A DNA stretch of 64,000 nt from Thiohalorhabdus sp. Cl-TMA (lineage in GTDB: Bacteria > Pseudomonadota > Gammaproteobacteria > Thiohalorhabdales > Thiohalorhabdaceae), in assembly GCF_041821045.1 (NCBI RefSeq), contig NZ_JBGUAW010000003.1, forward strand, positions 1-64,000, given 5' to 3'. The position numbers and the translations under genes were made by a program. Below are positions 8,403 through 16,385 of the stretch, in pieces (positions within the stretch are counted from its first letter, which is position 1; each line of letters opens with the position of its first letter). The notes under the pieces are model-generated. The model searched no databases, was not told where the DNA came from, and saw only the letters and a list, made by a program, of their open reading frames with translations.

Positions 8403-9056
8403 TTACTTGCCCAGCTCCGTCTCGAAAGCGTCCAGGGCTTCCGCCAGTCCGTACCAGCCCGCGCTCTGCAGGGATTTGCTTACCGCCTGCTGGGTGACCG
8501 GCGGGGTCAGCAGGCTGCCGAGGTGCTTGTGGGAGGCGTCGGGGTAGTAGCAGGCAAGGCGGCCGGTCTCGATCTGGCGGCCTTCCCATTGGGCCATGAC
8601 GCTGTCGCACAGGTGGACGGCCACTTCCGCCCAGGGTGCGGGCAGCCCGGGGTCGGGAGCGGCGGCCAGCCCCAGCCGGAAGCGCGGTCCCAGGCCGTCC
8701 AGAGCAGCCCCGGACAGTTCGAAGGCCTCGCCGGTGGACAGGGAGGTCCGTTCCCGGGACAGGGAGGCCACGCCGCCTATGCCGAGACCGATACGCGTGT
8801 CGGCAAACCCCTGGGCCAGCAGCGAGGCCCGCAGATAGACCGCCGTGCGCAGGGCGTTTCCCGGCGTCCGTAGCAGGAGCTGCCAGGAATCCCCCCGGAA
8901 GATGTCCACTTCGCCCGCCGGCCGGGGCTCCCAGGCGGCATCCTTCAGGTCGGCCACCGCCTCCCGGAGCCCGGCATGGGCCCGGTGCAGCTCTGTCGCC
9001 GACAGGGAGCGAGACCGCACGAGGTCGCCCGTGAGCACGGCGTAGCAGTCGTTCAT
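8403..9056 (-). CDS. SatD family protein with putative HTH
   Basis: A 217-residue protein beginning 'CYAVLTGDLVRSRSLS', the pattern of SatD proteins (YAVITGDIVGSR). The middle part 'DIFRGDSWQLLL......LRASLLAQGFADTRIGLGIGG' resembles a nucleotide-cyclase-like fold. The C-terminal section 'LLTPPVTQQAVSKSLQSAGW' looks like a helix-turn-helix, so it may bind DNA and regulate itself and the DUF3307 gene downstream. SatD was first named in streptococcal acid tolerance, but the role is not established. Confidence 0.7.
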   Translation of the reverse strand: MNDCYAVLTGDLVRSRSLSATELHRAHAGLREAVADLKDAAWEPRPAGEVDIFRGDSWQLLLRTPGNALRTAVYLRASLLAQGFADTRIGLGIGGVASLSRERTSLSTGEAFELSGAALDGLGPRFRLGLAAAPDPGLPAPWAEVAVHLCDSVMAQWEGRQIETGRLACYYPDASHKHLGSLLTPPVTQQAVSKSLQSAGWYGLAEALDAFETELGK

Positions 9057-9198
9057 GGCCTCCGCCGAGGAGATGGTGGATGCGCGCCCGGCCGATCCCG
9101 GGACTTACCGGACAAAGGTACCTGCTTTCGCCGACAATCTCACGGGTCGTCCGCGGAAAGCGCCGGGAGCGGCTGCCGCGGTGTCCGCCATGGCGGCG

Positions 9199-9522
9199 TC
9201 AATGGTGAATGACGATGCGGCGTCCGCCGGGATCCACGTCCACGGTGGCGTCAGCCTGCTCGGCGGCGGGCGCAAGCTCCTCCAGCCCATCGAGGCCCTG
9301 GAGGCGGGAGAGCGCCCGCAGGCAGTCCGGTCCCCGGCAGGATACCAGCACGCCATTGTCCGGGTCGTGCCGGCAGCCGAGGGACGCGGCGTCCACCGCC
9401 AGGTCCACGCCCTTGGGCATGTTCAGGATCACGGGCTCCGCTCGGAGGATCTGGACGCGGGCCTTGTTGACGCTCTCCGGGTCGGTCCAGTCGAGGGCGG
9501 GGAGGTTGCTGTAGTCGAGCAT
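9199..9522 (-). CDS. Hypothetical protein
   Basis: A 107-residue soluble, acidic protein of unknown family. It begins 'MLDYSNLPALDWTDPESVNKAR' and has a cysteine cluster in the middle (LGCRHDP... SCRGPDC), which could bind a metal. The ATG at 9522 was chosen because GAGGAGG lies five bases upstream; 20 further codons upstream remain open but lack such a site. It stands between satD and rsgA on the same strand, with a strong terminator separating it from rsgA. Confidence 0.6.
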   Translation of the reverse strand: MLDYSNLPALDWTDPESVNKARVQILRAEPVILNMPKGVDLAVDAASLGCRHDPDNGVLVSCRGPDCLRALSRLQGLDGLEELAPAAEQADATVDVDPGGRRIVIHH

Positions 9523-9592
9523 GGGAGCCTCCTCAGGGGGTACGGCCAGAAAAGTGAGGAGGGGGAAGGGCCTCTGCAGCATTGGAAAGGAA

Positions 9593-9617
9593 AACCGCCG
9601 GGACGTTCCCGGCGGTT
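9593..9617 (-). terminator. Rho-independent terminator after rsgA
   Basis: An 11-bp perfect stem (AACCGCCGGGA / TCCCGGCGGTT, three-base loop) lies 34 bp beyond the rsgA stop and is followed on the minus strand by TTTTCC. It separates rsgA from the hypothetical gene downstream. Confidence 0.75.
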
Positions 9618-9650
9618 CCGGTAGCGCGCGAACCGGCTTGGGCGCCGGTG

Positions 9651-10706
9651 TCAGGACCGTCCCGTCTGATCCCGTTTGGTCCGCATCACCTTGCGGGCAT
9701 AACGGTGGAAGTCCCGGTGGCGCTCGCGCTGCTCGGCCTCCGTCTCCGCCAGCCGCTGCTGCTCGCGCAACAGCTTGTGCCAGTTCCGCAGCCGGCGGGG
9801 GTCCAGGTCTCCGGCCTCAACGGCGGCGCGCACCGCGCAGCCGGGCTCCTGCTCGTGGGCGCAGTCGCGGAAGCGGCACTGCCTGGCGAGCCGCTCGATG
9901 TCCTCGAATACCTCCGCGAGGCCCTCGGTGGCCTCCCCCAGCCGCAGCTCCCGCATGCCCGGGGTATCCAGCAGCCAGGCCCCGCTGGGTAGGGGATAGA
10001 GGGCGCGGTGGGTGGTGGTGTGGTGGCCCTTGCCGTCGCCCTTGCGCACCCCGCCGGTGGCCTCCACCTCACCGCCGGCCAGGCGGTTGAGCAGGGTGGA
10101 CTTGCCTACCCCGCTGGAGCCCATTACCGCGACAGTGGCGCCCGAAGTCAGCCAGGGAGCGAGGGCCGCGGCCGCATCGTCGTGGCGCGGATCCAGCGTC
10201 ACCACGCCGTCGTGTCCGGGCAGGGCCTCGATGGAGCGGCGGGCATTCTCTGGATCCTTGGCGAGATCGGGCTTGGTGAGGACCGCCACCGCATCCACCT
10301 CGCCCTCCCGGGCCATCACCAAGTAGCGTTCCAGGCGCGAGGGGCTGAAATCGCCGTCCAGGCCCATGACCACGAACAGGGTGTCCACGTTGGCGGCCAT
10401 GGGCTGGGCCCGCTCCGCCGTGCCGGCGGCACGCCGCGCCAGATGGGTGCGCCGCTCCAGGCGGCGGCGCAAACCGCCGTCCGGGTCCAAAAGCAGCCAG
10501 TCGCCCACCAGGGGGCGGTCGGCGGGATGGGTGGAAGGTGGCAGCCCGAGGCGCCGCTCATCGCCGGCGGCCTCGAGGATCCGCACACTGCGCCCGTCCG
10601 TATCGGCCACGCGCACGGGACGGGCGGTTTCCAGCTCCTCCAGGTCGAGCTGGGTCAAAAAGTCGTTGTGCCAGCCCATGCGGGCCAGCGCATTCTGGTC
10701 GTCCAT
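9651..10706 (-). CDS. rsgA: Ribosome small-subunit-dependent GTPase A
   Basis: A 351-residue circularly permuted GTPase that helps mature the 30S subunit. Visible parts are an OB-fold N-terminal domain, then G4 'LTKPDL' before the P-loop 'GSSGVGKSTLLN', then G3 'LDTPGMREL'. The C-terminal zinc site is C-x4-C-x-H-x5-C (CRFRDCAHEQEPGC). The permuted motif order is diagnostic. The ATG at 10706 was chosen over one 19 codons upstream because a GGAG lies about nine bases before it and the family N-terminus normally begins close to here. The C-terminus has a basic, Arg-rich tail as usual. Confidence 0.93.
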   Translation of the reverse strand: MDDQNALARMGWHNDFLTQLDLEELETARPVRVADTDGRSVRILEAAGDERRLGLPPSTHPADRPLVGDWLLLDPDGGLRRRLERRTHLARRAAGTAERAQPMAANVDTLFVVMGLDGDFSPSRLERYLVMAREGEVDAVAVLTKPDLAKDPENARRSIEALPGHDGVVTLDPRHDDAAAALAPWLTSGATVAVMGSSGVGKSTLLNRLAGGEVEATGGVRKGDGKGHHTTTHRALYPLPSGAWLLDTPGMRELRLGEATEGLAEVFEDIERLARQCRFRDCAHEQEPGCAVRAAVEAGDLDPRRLRNWHKLLREQQRLAETEAEQRERHRDFHRYARKVMRTKRDQTGRS

Positions 10707-11006
10707 GATCGGAAGCTCCGGATATCCGGTGAGGATACGGGCTTCGCGGGGAAGCCCGGCCACGGGGCCAGGCGAGGCGGGTCAGCGGAGGGAAGGCAAC
10801 CCGGCGACCGCACACTGCCCGGCGATGGTGACCAGCTCTGGAACAATCATGGAGCGTCTCCGGGCAGTGGCGGAAAAGGGATGGGGAAACTATAAGCCGG
10901 TAGGGAAAATGGGGCAATCCCCGGCGATGGAGGATCAGTCAGGCGGAGCCTGGACTCCGGGTGAGAGAAATAAATAGGCCGGGCGTCCGGTGGACACCCC
11001 ACCGCA

Positions 11007-11867
11007 TCAGATCTCTCGGAAGGCCGCCCGGTCACGCACCAGGTTGCCGTCTCGGTAGTCGCGGAAGGCCTGCTCCAGCTCTTCCCGGTTGGTCATGACG
11101 AAGGGTCCGTACTGGGCGATGGGCTCGCCAATGGGCCGCCCCGCCACCAGCAGCAGGCGGGCGCCTTCCGGTCCCGCGTTCACGGTTACCGCGCCCTCCT
11201 CCCCGAGCACGATCAGGCTGGTGTCGGGGACGTCCTGGCCGGCCACCCGCGCCGAGCCCTCGAACAGGAAGGCGAAGGCCGCGTGGCCGTCCGGCGGTTG
11301 GTGGGTGAAGGTGCTCCCCGGCTCCAGCCGCACGTCCAGGTAGCTGACATCCGTATTGGGGTCCTCCACCGGGCCGGCGGTTTCGCCGTAGCGACCCGCC
11401 AGCACCCGAATAACGACCCCTTCCTCGGCCACCTCGGGCACCGCCTCGGGCCGGATCTCCTGGTACTCCGGGGCGGACATCTTCTCCGCCGCCGGCAGGT
11501 TGATCCAGAGCTGGAAGCCGCGCATGAGGCCCGCCTCCTGGCGGGGCATCTCCGAATGGATGACCCCGCTTCCGGCCTTCATCCACTGCGCCCCGCCCGG
11601 ATCGAGCCGCCCCTCATTGCCCATGCTGTCACCGTGGGCCATGTGACCGTCGAGCATGTAGGTGAGGGTGATGAAGCCGCGGTGGGGATGGTCCGGGAAC
11701 CCGGCGCCGTAATCGTCCGGATTGTCGGTGCCGAAGTGGTCCAGCATGAGGAAGGGATCGAGGTGGCGCCTGGCGGGCGTGCCGATGGTGCGCAGGATCC
11801 GGACCCCGGCCCCCTCGGAGACCGCCGTCGCCGGTACCACTTGAGCCACTGCACGTTGTTCCGCCAT
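11007..11867 (-). CDS. Pirin family protein
   Basis: A 286-residue bicupin. 'DPFLMLDHFG', 'FPDHPHRGFITLTYMLDG...HGDS' and 'MKAGSGVIHSEMP' carry the conserved metal-binding His/Glu residues of pirin's N-terminal cupin. The C-terminal cupin ends 'IAQYGPFVMTNREELEQAFRDY'. Bacterial pirins are iron-dependent dioxygenases or quercetinase-like proteins of uncertain role. The start has GGAGGAG just upstream. It is on the same strand as yceI (17 bp downstream of the yceI stop), so it probably belongs to the b561-yceI-pirin transcript. Confidence 0.9.
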   Translation of the reverse strand: MAEQRAVAQVVPATAVSEGAGVRILRTIGTPARRHLDPFLMLDHFGTDNPDDYGAGFPDHPHRGFITLTYMLDGHMAHGDSMGNEGRLDPGGAQWMKAGSGVIHSEMPRQEAGLMRGFQLWINLPAAEKMSAPEYQEIRPEAVPEVAEEGVVIRVLAGRYGETAGPVEDPNTDVSYLDVRLEPGSTFTHQPPDGHAAFAFLFEGSARVAGQDVPDTSLIVLGEEGAVTVNAGPEGARLLLVAGRPIGEPIAQYGPFVMTNREELEQAFRDYRDGNLVRDRAAFREI

Positions 11868-11884
11868 GACGCCGCTCCTCCTGG

Positions 11885-12457
11885 TTACTGCCGGACGCCT
11901 TCGATGGACAGGGTCAGGGCCACTTCCCGGGCCTTGGGGCCGAGGTCGTAGTCGATGCCGAAGTCCTTGAGGGCGATCTTGGTGGTGCCGCGGAATCCGC
12001 GCCGGTAGCCGCCCCAGGGGTCCGGGCCGTGCCCCACGTGCTCCGCATCGATGGTCACCGGCTTGGTGATGCCGTGCAAGGTCAGATCGCCCTTGAGGGT
12101 GGCGGTTCCGTCGCCGTGGTCCTCGAAGCTGGTGCTGACGAACTTGGCCTCGGGATGCTCGGCCACGTGCAGGAACTCGTCGCTGCGCAGGTGCTTGTCG
12201 CGCTCGGCGTGGTTGGTGTCGATGCTCGCCGGGTCGATGTTCACCACCACCTCGGAGGCGTCCGGGTTGTCCTTGTCATAGGTGAAGTGGCCGGAGAGGT
12301 CGTTGAAGCGGCCGTACAGCCAGCTATAGCCCAGGTGCTGGATCTTGAACTGGATGAAGGCGTGCTGGCCCTGGGTATCGATCTTGTATTCCGCGGCCTG
12401 GACGCCGGGCACGGCAAATCCGAGGGCCAACAATCCCGCGAGCAGGATCTTCTTCAT
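11885..12457 (-). CDS. yceI: YceI family periplasmic lipid/quinone-binding protein
   Basis: A 190-residue exported lipocalin-like protein with a clear Sec signal peptide (MKKILLAGLLALGFAVPGVQA-AEYK). The mature part has the YceI pattern 'Y.ID..H..I.F.I.HLGYSWLYGRFN', 'VVVNIDPASIDTNHAERDKHLRSDEFL' and 'GDLTLHGITKPVTI'. The family binds isoprenoid or quinone-like lipids in the periplasm. Its ATG overlaps the stop of the upstream cytochrome b561 (ATGA), and b561-YceI pairs are common, suggesting electron or quinone traffic. AAGGAG precedes the start. Confidence 0.92.
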   Translation of the reverse strand: MKKILLAGLLALGFAVPGVQAAEYKIDTQGQHAFIQFKIQHLGYSWLYGRFNDLSGHFTYDKDNPDASEVVVNIDPASIDTNHAERDKHLRSDEFLHVAEHPEAKFVSTSFEDHGDGTATLKGDLTLHGITKPVTIDAEHVGHGPDPWGGYRRGFRGTTKIALKDFGIDYDLGPKAREVALTLSIEGVRQ

Positions 12458-13032
12458 GGGTGAAGCTCCTTGTTGGAGGATACGTCCGAGGTTCCGGGAC
12501 GGAGCATGCGCCGCAGGGTCCGGTCCCGGTCGAAAAAGTGGTGCTTGAGGGAGGCCGCGGCATGCAGGGCCACCAGGGCGATCAGGCCGTAGGAGAGCCA
12601 GCGGTGGAGCCAGCCGGCCAGGTCCTCCTGGCGCTCGAAGCCGGCAGCCACGGCGGGTACCTCGAACCAGCCGAACACTTCGATGCCCCGTCCCTCGGCG
12701 GTGGAGATCAGGTACCCGGCCGCCATCAGCACCAGAAGCAGCCCGAGCATGGCCCGATGCGCCAGCACCGCCGTCCGGCGCTCCAGCGGCGAGCCCTCCG
12801 GGGTCGGGGCCGGGTTGAGGCGGCGCCACAGGATGCGGCCCAGGAGCAGCCCGAACAGCAGGATGCCCACGGACTTGTGCAGCGCCGGCCCGCGGTTGTA
12901 CCACGGGTCGTAGTAGGTGAGCTCCACCATCCAGAGGCCCAGTCCGAATAGGCCGAAAATCGCCAGCGCCGAGATCCAGTGCAGGCCGATGGCCACCCAG
13001 CCATAGCTGTCCCGCGTATTCCCCAGCTGCAT
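12454..13032 (-). CDS. Cytochrome b561
   Basis: A 192-residue, four-helix dihaem membrane cytochrome of the CybB/YodB type: 'AIGLHWISALAIFGLFGLGLWMV', 'RGPALHKSVGILLFGLLLGRILWR' and 'LHRWLSYGLIALVALHAAASLKHHFFDRDRTL...ML' contain the expected pairs of haem-ligand histidines. The ATG at 13032 is set by GGAGGG six bases upstream. It is the first gene of a b561-yceI-pirin set, translationally coupled to yceI. A set of TGCGA repeats upstream may be its operator. Confidence 0.9.
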   Translation of the reverse strand: MQLGNTRDSYGWVAIGLHWISALAIFGLFGLGLWMVELTYYDPWYNRGPALHKSVGILLFGLLLGRILWRRLNPAPTPEGSPLERRTAVLAHRAMLGLLLVLMAAGYLISTAEGRGIEVFGWFEVPAVAAGFERQEDLAGWLHRWLSYGLIALVALHAAASLKHHFFDRDRTLRRMLRPGTSDVSSNKELHP

Positions 13033-13070
13033 GCATGTCCCTCCAAGTCGCAGGAGCGCATGGTGTCCGT

Positions 13071-13116
13071 TGCGAAATAAAAGATAAACCCTGCGATAAG
13101 CAAAACACTGTTGCGA
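13071..13116. promoter_or_regulatory. Three phased TGCGA direct repeats upstream of b561-yceI
   Basis: TGCGA(A/T) occurs at 13071, 13092 and 13112, i.e. 21 and 20 bp apart, about two helical turns each, 39 to 84 bp before the b561 start in an AT-rich gap. Same-face spacing is what a cooperatively binding regulator would need. No regulator gene is assigned. Confidence 0.3.
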
Positions 13117-13296
13117 TTCAGGAAACAAAAGGAGTCGGGCAGCAAGACGCGGTGATCCGTAAGGGGCCGGCACGAATGGACGACCGCGAATCCATATGCC
13201 TGCATGGGGCCCACATGCGTTTTATCAGTACCCGAGTGCGCGCTGCCGCCGGCAGCAGCTCGCGGAAATGTATCCGGTATCCCCAGGGAGGGCGCC

Positions 13297-13527
13297 ATGC
13301 GCTGGATCGCCTATAGAGACGCCAAGGAAGAACTGTTCGCCCATCAGCGCGAGCGACTGCGCCGCAACCACGAGCTGCTGGACGCCATCGTGCAAGATGG
13401 CTACTCCGGGCTGGATCACATGACCGCGGAGGAGCTGGGCAGGGAATACGAGCAGGTGTTCGGGGAGCCCGTGCGGGTGGCTCTGGACCGCAGCACGCCG
13501 GGTGAGGATGAGGGGGACGTGGCCTGA
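13297..13527 (+). CDS. Small hypothetical protein (76 aa)
   Basis: A 76-residue, charged helical protein: an Arg/Glu-rich amphipathic N-terminal half (EELFAHQRERLRRNHELLDAI) and an acidic tail ending GEDEGDVA. The ATG at 13297 has a good ribosome site, AGGGAGG, six bases upstream. Family unknown. The length and coding bias look real, and the next gene on this strand starts 300 bp downstream, so a shared operon with the chemoreceptor-like protein is possible but not shown. Confidence 0.55.
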   Translation: MRWIAYRDAKEELFAHQRERLRRNHELLDAIVQDGYSGLDHMTAEELGREYEQVFGEPVRVALDRSTPGEDEGDVA

Positions 13528-13826
13528 GCGCGTCGGAGGTCCGGCAACCGGCTGCAGGAGGAATGCGCTTCCCGGAGCCAGCGCCCGACGGTGGCCCCTC
13601 GGGCGCTCCCGGACGGCATCGGGTCGCTTACCGGAACGGCGCGCGCGTACCGGCGTTCGACATGCCCGTCCGGGAAGGGTGGCGCGGCGGCCATCGCCCC
13701 GGGAAGAACCGGTCAGTACCTCGCGCGAGGGATGGCGTCCCCGCTTTCCGCTGTGGCAGAAAATTGTGGCAAAACTTTTAAGGGAATTGAGACAATCGGG
13801 AGCCAAATTCAGCGGGAGGCAATGGG

Positions 13827-14525
13827 ATGCGGCAACAAGCCATGGATCTCGGGCCGCGGGCCGCTCCGGCGGGCTCGGGCCTGGAGGGCACCGTGAACCG
13901 CCCTTCCCGGCAACAGGACCACCACCACAACTATTACGTGGCCAGCGCGCGGGCCGGGGCCCGGCTCATGGGCATCCTGCGCCATATCAAGGAAATGTAC
14001 GTGGTGGTTATCAATTCCCAGCTGGTGGTTTCGCGAGCGGGGGAGGAGGCCTCCGGATTCCGGGCCATCTCCGAGCGCCTGAACGACCTCGCGCGCGAGG
14101 CCGGAGAGGAGATCCGCGGCGTGAACCGGGAGGCGGAGGCCATCGCCCGGCGCGCCGTGCGTCTGTTCCAGGCGGAGGTGGCCCATCGGCGCTTCGCCCA
14201 GGCTCGCGAGCGCGCCGTGGCTGCGGGCGAGGCCCACAATCTGGACAAGGCATTCGCCACCCACAACGAGCGCCTCGGCGGGGCCCGCCAGCAGGCCCTG
14301 ACGGCGCTGGACCGGCTGGAGCGGCATCTGGACGGTATTGAGGCGTTCCTGGATTCCGCCAACTACTTGGCGGTCAACGCGCGCGTCGAGGCGGCCAAGA
14401 CGGCTTCGTTCCGGAGCCAGTTCGATTCGGTGGCGAACCACATCCAGGACAGCCTCTCCCATATCCGCTCGGTGATGGAGGAGGTGCGGGCGGATGTGGC
14501 CGATCTTCAGGCGATCCGGGAGTAG
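13827..14525 (+). CDS. Soluble chemoreceptor-signalling-like helical protein
   Basis: A 232-residue protein without transmembrane segments or a sensor domain. It is helical throughout, and residues about 180-225 read 'SANYLAVNARVEAAKTASF', close to the methyl-accepting chemotaxis protein tip (NLLALNAAIEAARAGE), followed by 'FDSVANHI...LSHIRSVMEEV' where MCPs have FAVVADEVR.LA. The CheA-contact hairpin looks shortened, so whether it can drive a kinase is unclear. Start ATG at 13827 follows GGGAGG. The downstream gene, 32 bp away, encodes a diiron-type metallo-beta-lactamase protein. Family knowledge: ODP proteins work with chemoreceptors in other bacteria. Confidence 0.6.
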   Translation: MRQQAMDLGPRAAPAGSGLEGTVNRPSRQQDHHHNYYVASARAGARLMGILRHIKEMYVVVINSQLVVSRAGEEASGFRAISERLNDLAREAGEEIRGVNREAEAIARRAVRLFQAEVAHRRFAQARERAVAAGEAHNLDKAFATHNERLGGARQQALTALDRLERHLDGIEAFLDSANYLAVNARVEAAKTASFRSQFDSVANHIQDSLSHIRSVMEEVRADVADLQAIRE

Positions 14526-14557
14526 GGGGCGCGGCTCCCGCTCTTCCAGAGGAAATC

Positions 14558-15292
14558 ATGCAGGCGACCACGCTTTTCGACGGGGATTACCAGTGGCTGG
14601 TCCTGGGGCGCGACCCGGACCGCAACGCCAAGATCATCGACACCAACCAGTTCCTGATCCGCACGGAACGCCGGGCCATGGTCCTGGAGCCCGGCGGGGT
14701 GGAGATCTTCCCCGCCATGCTCATGGCCGTCCTCCATCAGGTGCCCGTGGAGCAGATCACCGACCTGTTCGCTTCCCACCAGGATCCGGACATCATCTCC
14801 TCGCTGGGCCTGTGGGACAACGCCCTTCCGGAGGCCCGGCTGCACGCCCCGTGGATGTGGGAGGGCTTCATCCGGCACTTCGGCTGCGACCACATCGAGT
14901 ACCTGGGCATCCCGGACCAGGGGCACGCCATCGAGCTCGACGGCTTCCAGTTCCAGGCCCTTCCCGCCCACTTCCTGCATTCCTCCGGCAACTTCCACCT
15001 CTACGACGCCAGCGCGCGCATCCTCATGAGCGGTGACATCGGCATGGCCCTGGAGCCCGAGCAGGAAAAGGCGCCCCTGTTCGTGGAGGACCTGGAGCAG
15101 CACTTCGAGTACATGCGTCCCCTCCACCAGCGCTGGATGCCCTCCAACCGGGCCAAGAACGAATGGATCAGCCGGGCCCGGGACCTGGACATCGAGATCC
15201 TGGCGCCCCAGCATGGCCGCCTCATCAAGGGGGCCGACGTGGGGCGCTTCCTGGACTGGCTGGAAGAGCTGGAAGTGGGCATCACCTTCTAG
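14558..15292 (+). CDS. ODP/flavodiiron-type metallo-beta-lactamase protein
   Basis: A 244-residue MBL-fold protein lacking any flavodoxin domain. Its metal ligands follow the flavodiiron rule rather than the hydrolase HxHxDH: H74-x-D76-x-D78, then 62 residues to H141, 18 residues to D160, and 58 residues to H219. Flavodiiron proteins use H-x-E-x-D-x62-H-x18-D-x60-H, so only the Glu is changed to Asp. Stand-alone versions called ODP (oxygen-binding diiron protein) bind O2 and signal to chemoreceptors. This one is directly downstream of a chemoreceptor-tip-like gene, fitting an O2-sensing role. It could also be an enzyme. Confidence 0.75.
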   Translation: MQATTLFDGDYQWLVLGRDPDRNAKIIDTNQFLIRTERRAMVLEPGGVEIFPAMLMAVLHQVPVEQITDLFASHQDPDIISSLGLWDNALPEARLHAPWMWEGFIRHFGCDHIEYLGIPDQGHAIELDGFQFQALPAHFLHSSGNFHLYDASARILMSGDIGMALEPEQEKAPLFVEDLEQHFEYMRPLHQRWMPSNRAKNEWISRARDLDIEILAPQHGRLIKGADVGRFLDWLEELEVGITF

Positions 15293-15306
15293 CAGGTTCC
15301 GACCGG

Positions 15307-15735
15307 CTAGCCGCAGGAAGCGTCCCCCTCGCCGTTCCGCGGCGTCATCATCAATGCCCGCTCTATGTCCGGGCCGGCGCCGGGAGTATCGCCCCGGCAT
15401 TGCTCCACGAGCCCAAGCAGGCCGTCCTGCATGGTTTGCAGCGACCCGAGGCTGCCCTCGATCTCGTGGAGCTTCTCCATGATCAGGCGCTGTAACCTTG
15501 CGGGGCCGTCGTCGCCGGATTCCAACAGGGCGCGGATCTCCCGGAGGGTGAAGCCCAGCACCTGCGCCCGGCTGATGAAGCGCAGGCGCTCCGTCGCAGA
15601 GGCCCAGTCCGGGTCGTGGCCGTCCATGGCGCCGGCCGGTAGGGAGACCAGGTCCTGAAGCTGGTAGTAGCGGACGGCGCCGGGGCTGACTCCGGCGGCT
15701 TCCGCCAGGCGGTGGAGGACGGAGTCATCGGCCAT
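15307..15735 (-). CDS. MerR-family transcriptional regulator
   Basis: A 142-residue MerR-type regulator. The winged helix-turn-helix covers residues 1-70 ('RLAEAAGVSPGAVRYYQ..DLV' then 'RLRFISRAQVLGFTLREIRALL'), followed by the long dimer helix. The metal loop retains only C113 (LLGLVEQC) and C141 near the end. The helix cysteine equivalent to MerR C82 and the third loop cysteine are absent, so classical Hg(II) binding is unlikely; two cysteines would be more like CueR or ZntR spacing, or another ligand. It lies 11 bp downstream of the MerB-like gene and is probably co-transcribed with it. Confidence 0.8.
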   Translation of the reverse strand: MADDSVLHRLAEAAGVSPGAVRYYQLQDLVSLPAGAMDGHDPDWASATERLRFISRAQVLGFTLREIRALLESGDDGPARLQRLIMEKLHEIEGSLGSLQTMQDGLLGLVEQCRGDTPGAGPDIERALMMTPRNGEGDASCG

Positions 15736-15746
15736 GGTGGTGCCTC

Positions 15747-16385
15747 CTACGGCTCCCCGTCCAGCAGGTGGGTCCAGACCGCCTGCCCCAGACGGAATCC
15801 CTCCTCGAGGCTGAGGACCTGCGTCCCAGGAGGCAGGTCGCGCCAGCCGGCTTCCGGCTCCGGACCGGCGAGGAAGCCGATGTGCTGATTGAAGGCGGCC
15901 CGCACGCCGTACCGGACCGCCTCCGTTTCCGGGACGCGGAAGGCCAGACGCACGTCCTCGGGCTCGGAATCGAGTACGCCCTGGGGGGCCACGCGCAGTA
16001 GGATGTCGTCATCGGTGGCGAAGCACCGGCTGGTCAGCGCCACTTCCTCCTCCAGCAGGAAGGGAAGGACCAGGGGGTCCCAGGCACCCCACGCGAACAG
16101 GTCGCGCTCGCCCACGCGCAGGTGGTGCCGGGTGGGGAACAGGTCCAAACCCCAGAATCCGATGATGCGCCCGTCCTCGTCGTAACGCACGCCCCGCCAG
16201 CCATCGAGGAGGCGACGGACCGCCTCTGCCGCCCATTCGGCGCGGTCCGCCAGCTCCTCCGCATCCACTGGATAGCCCCGTCCGAGCAAGCGGAACAGGA
16301 CCGGCACCAGGTGGCGCCCCTCGCTACCGAAATCGGGGAAAAGGGGCAGAAGCGCGGCGGTAAGATCCGAGGTGGTGGTGTCCAT
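15747..16385 (-). CDS. MerB-like (alkylmercury lyase family) protein lacking catalytic cysteines
   Basis: A 212-residue protein colinear with organomercurial lyase MerB. Shared landmarks are 'YDEDGRIIGFWGL', '.LFAWGAWDPLVLP' (MerB: LYAWCALDTLIFP), 'SRCFATDD' (SSHCAATG) and the C-terminal 'LSLEEGFRLGQ...HLL'. The catalytic residues differ: MerB C96 is G100 here and C159 is N166, while D99 (D103) and structural C117 (C121) remain. It therefore cannot cleave C-Hg bonds by the known mechanism. It may bind another ligand or metal. AAGGAG precedes the ATG; a TATAAT lies about 190 bp upstream at 16573-16578 on the same strand. It heads a two-gene unit with the MerR-type gene. Confidence 0.75.
   Translation of the reverse strand: MDTTTSDLTAALLPLFPDFGSEGRHLVPVLFRLLGRGYPVDAEELADRAEWAAEAVRRLLDGWRGVRYDEDGRIIGFWGLDLFPTRHHLRVGERDLFAWGAWDPLVLPFLLEEEVALTSRCFATDDDILLRVAPQGVLDSEPEDVRLAFRVPETEAVRYGVRAAFNQHIGFLAGPEPEAGWRDLPPGTQVLSLEEGFRLGQAVWTHLLDGEP

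Noticed and set aside
13563-13781. 72-codon frame with AGGAGGA before its ATG
   Set aside because: Good ribosome site but composition is Arg/Gly/Pro without secondary structure and no recognisable family; not supported enough to call.
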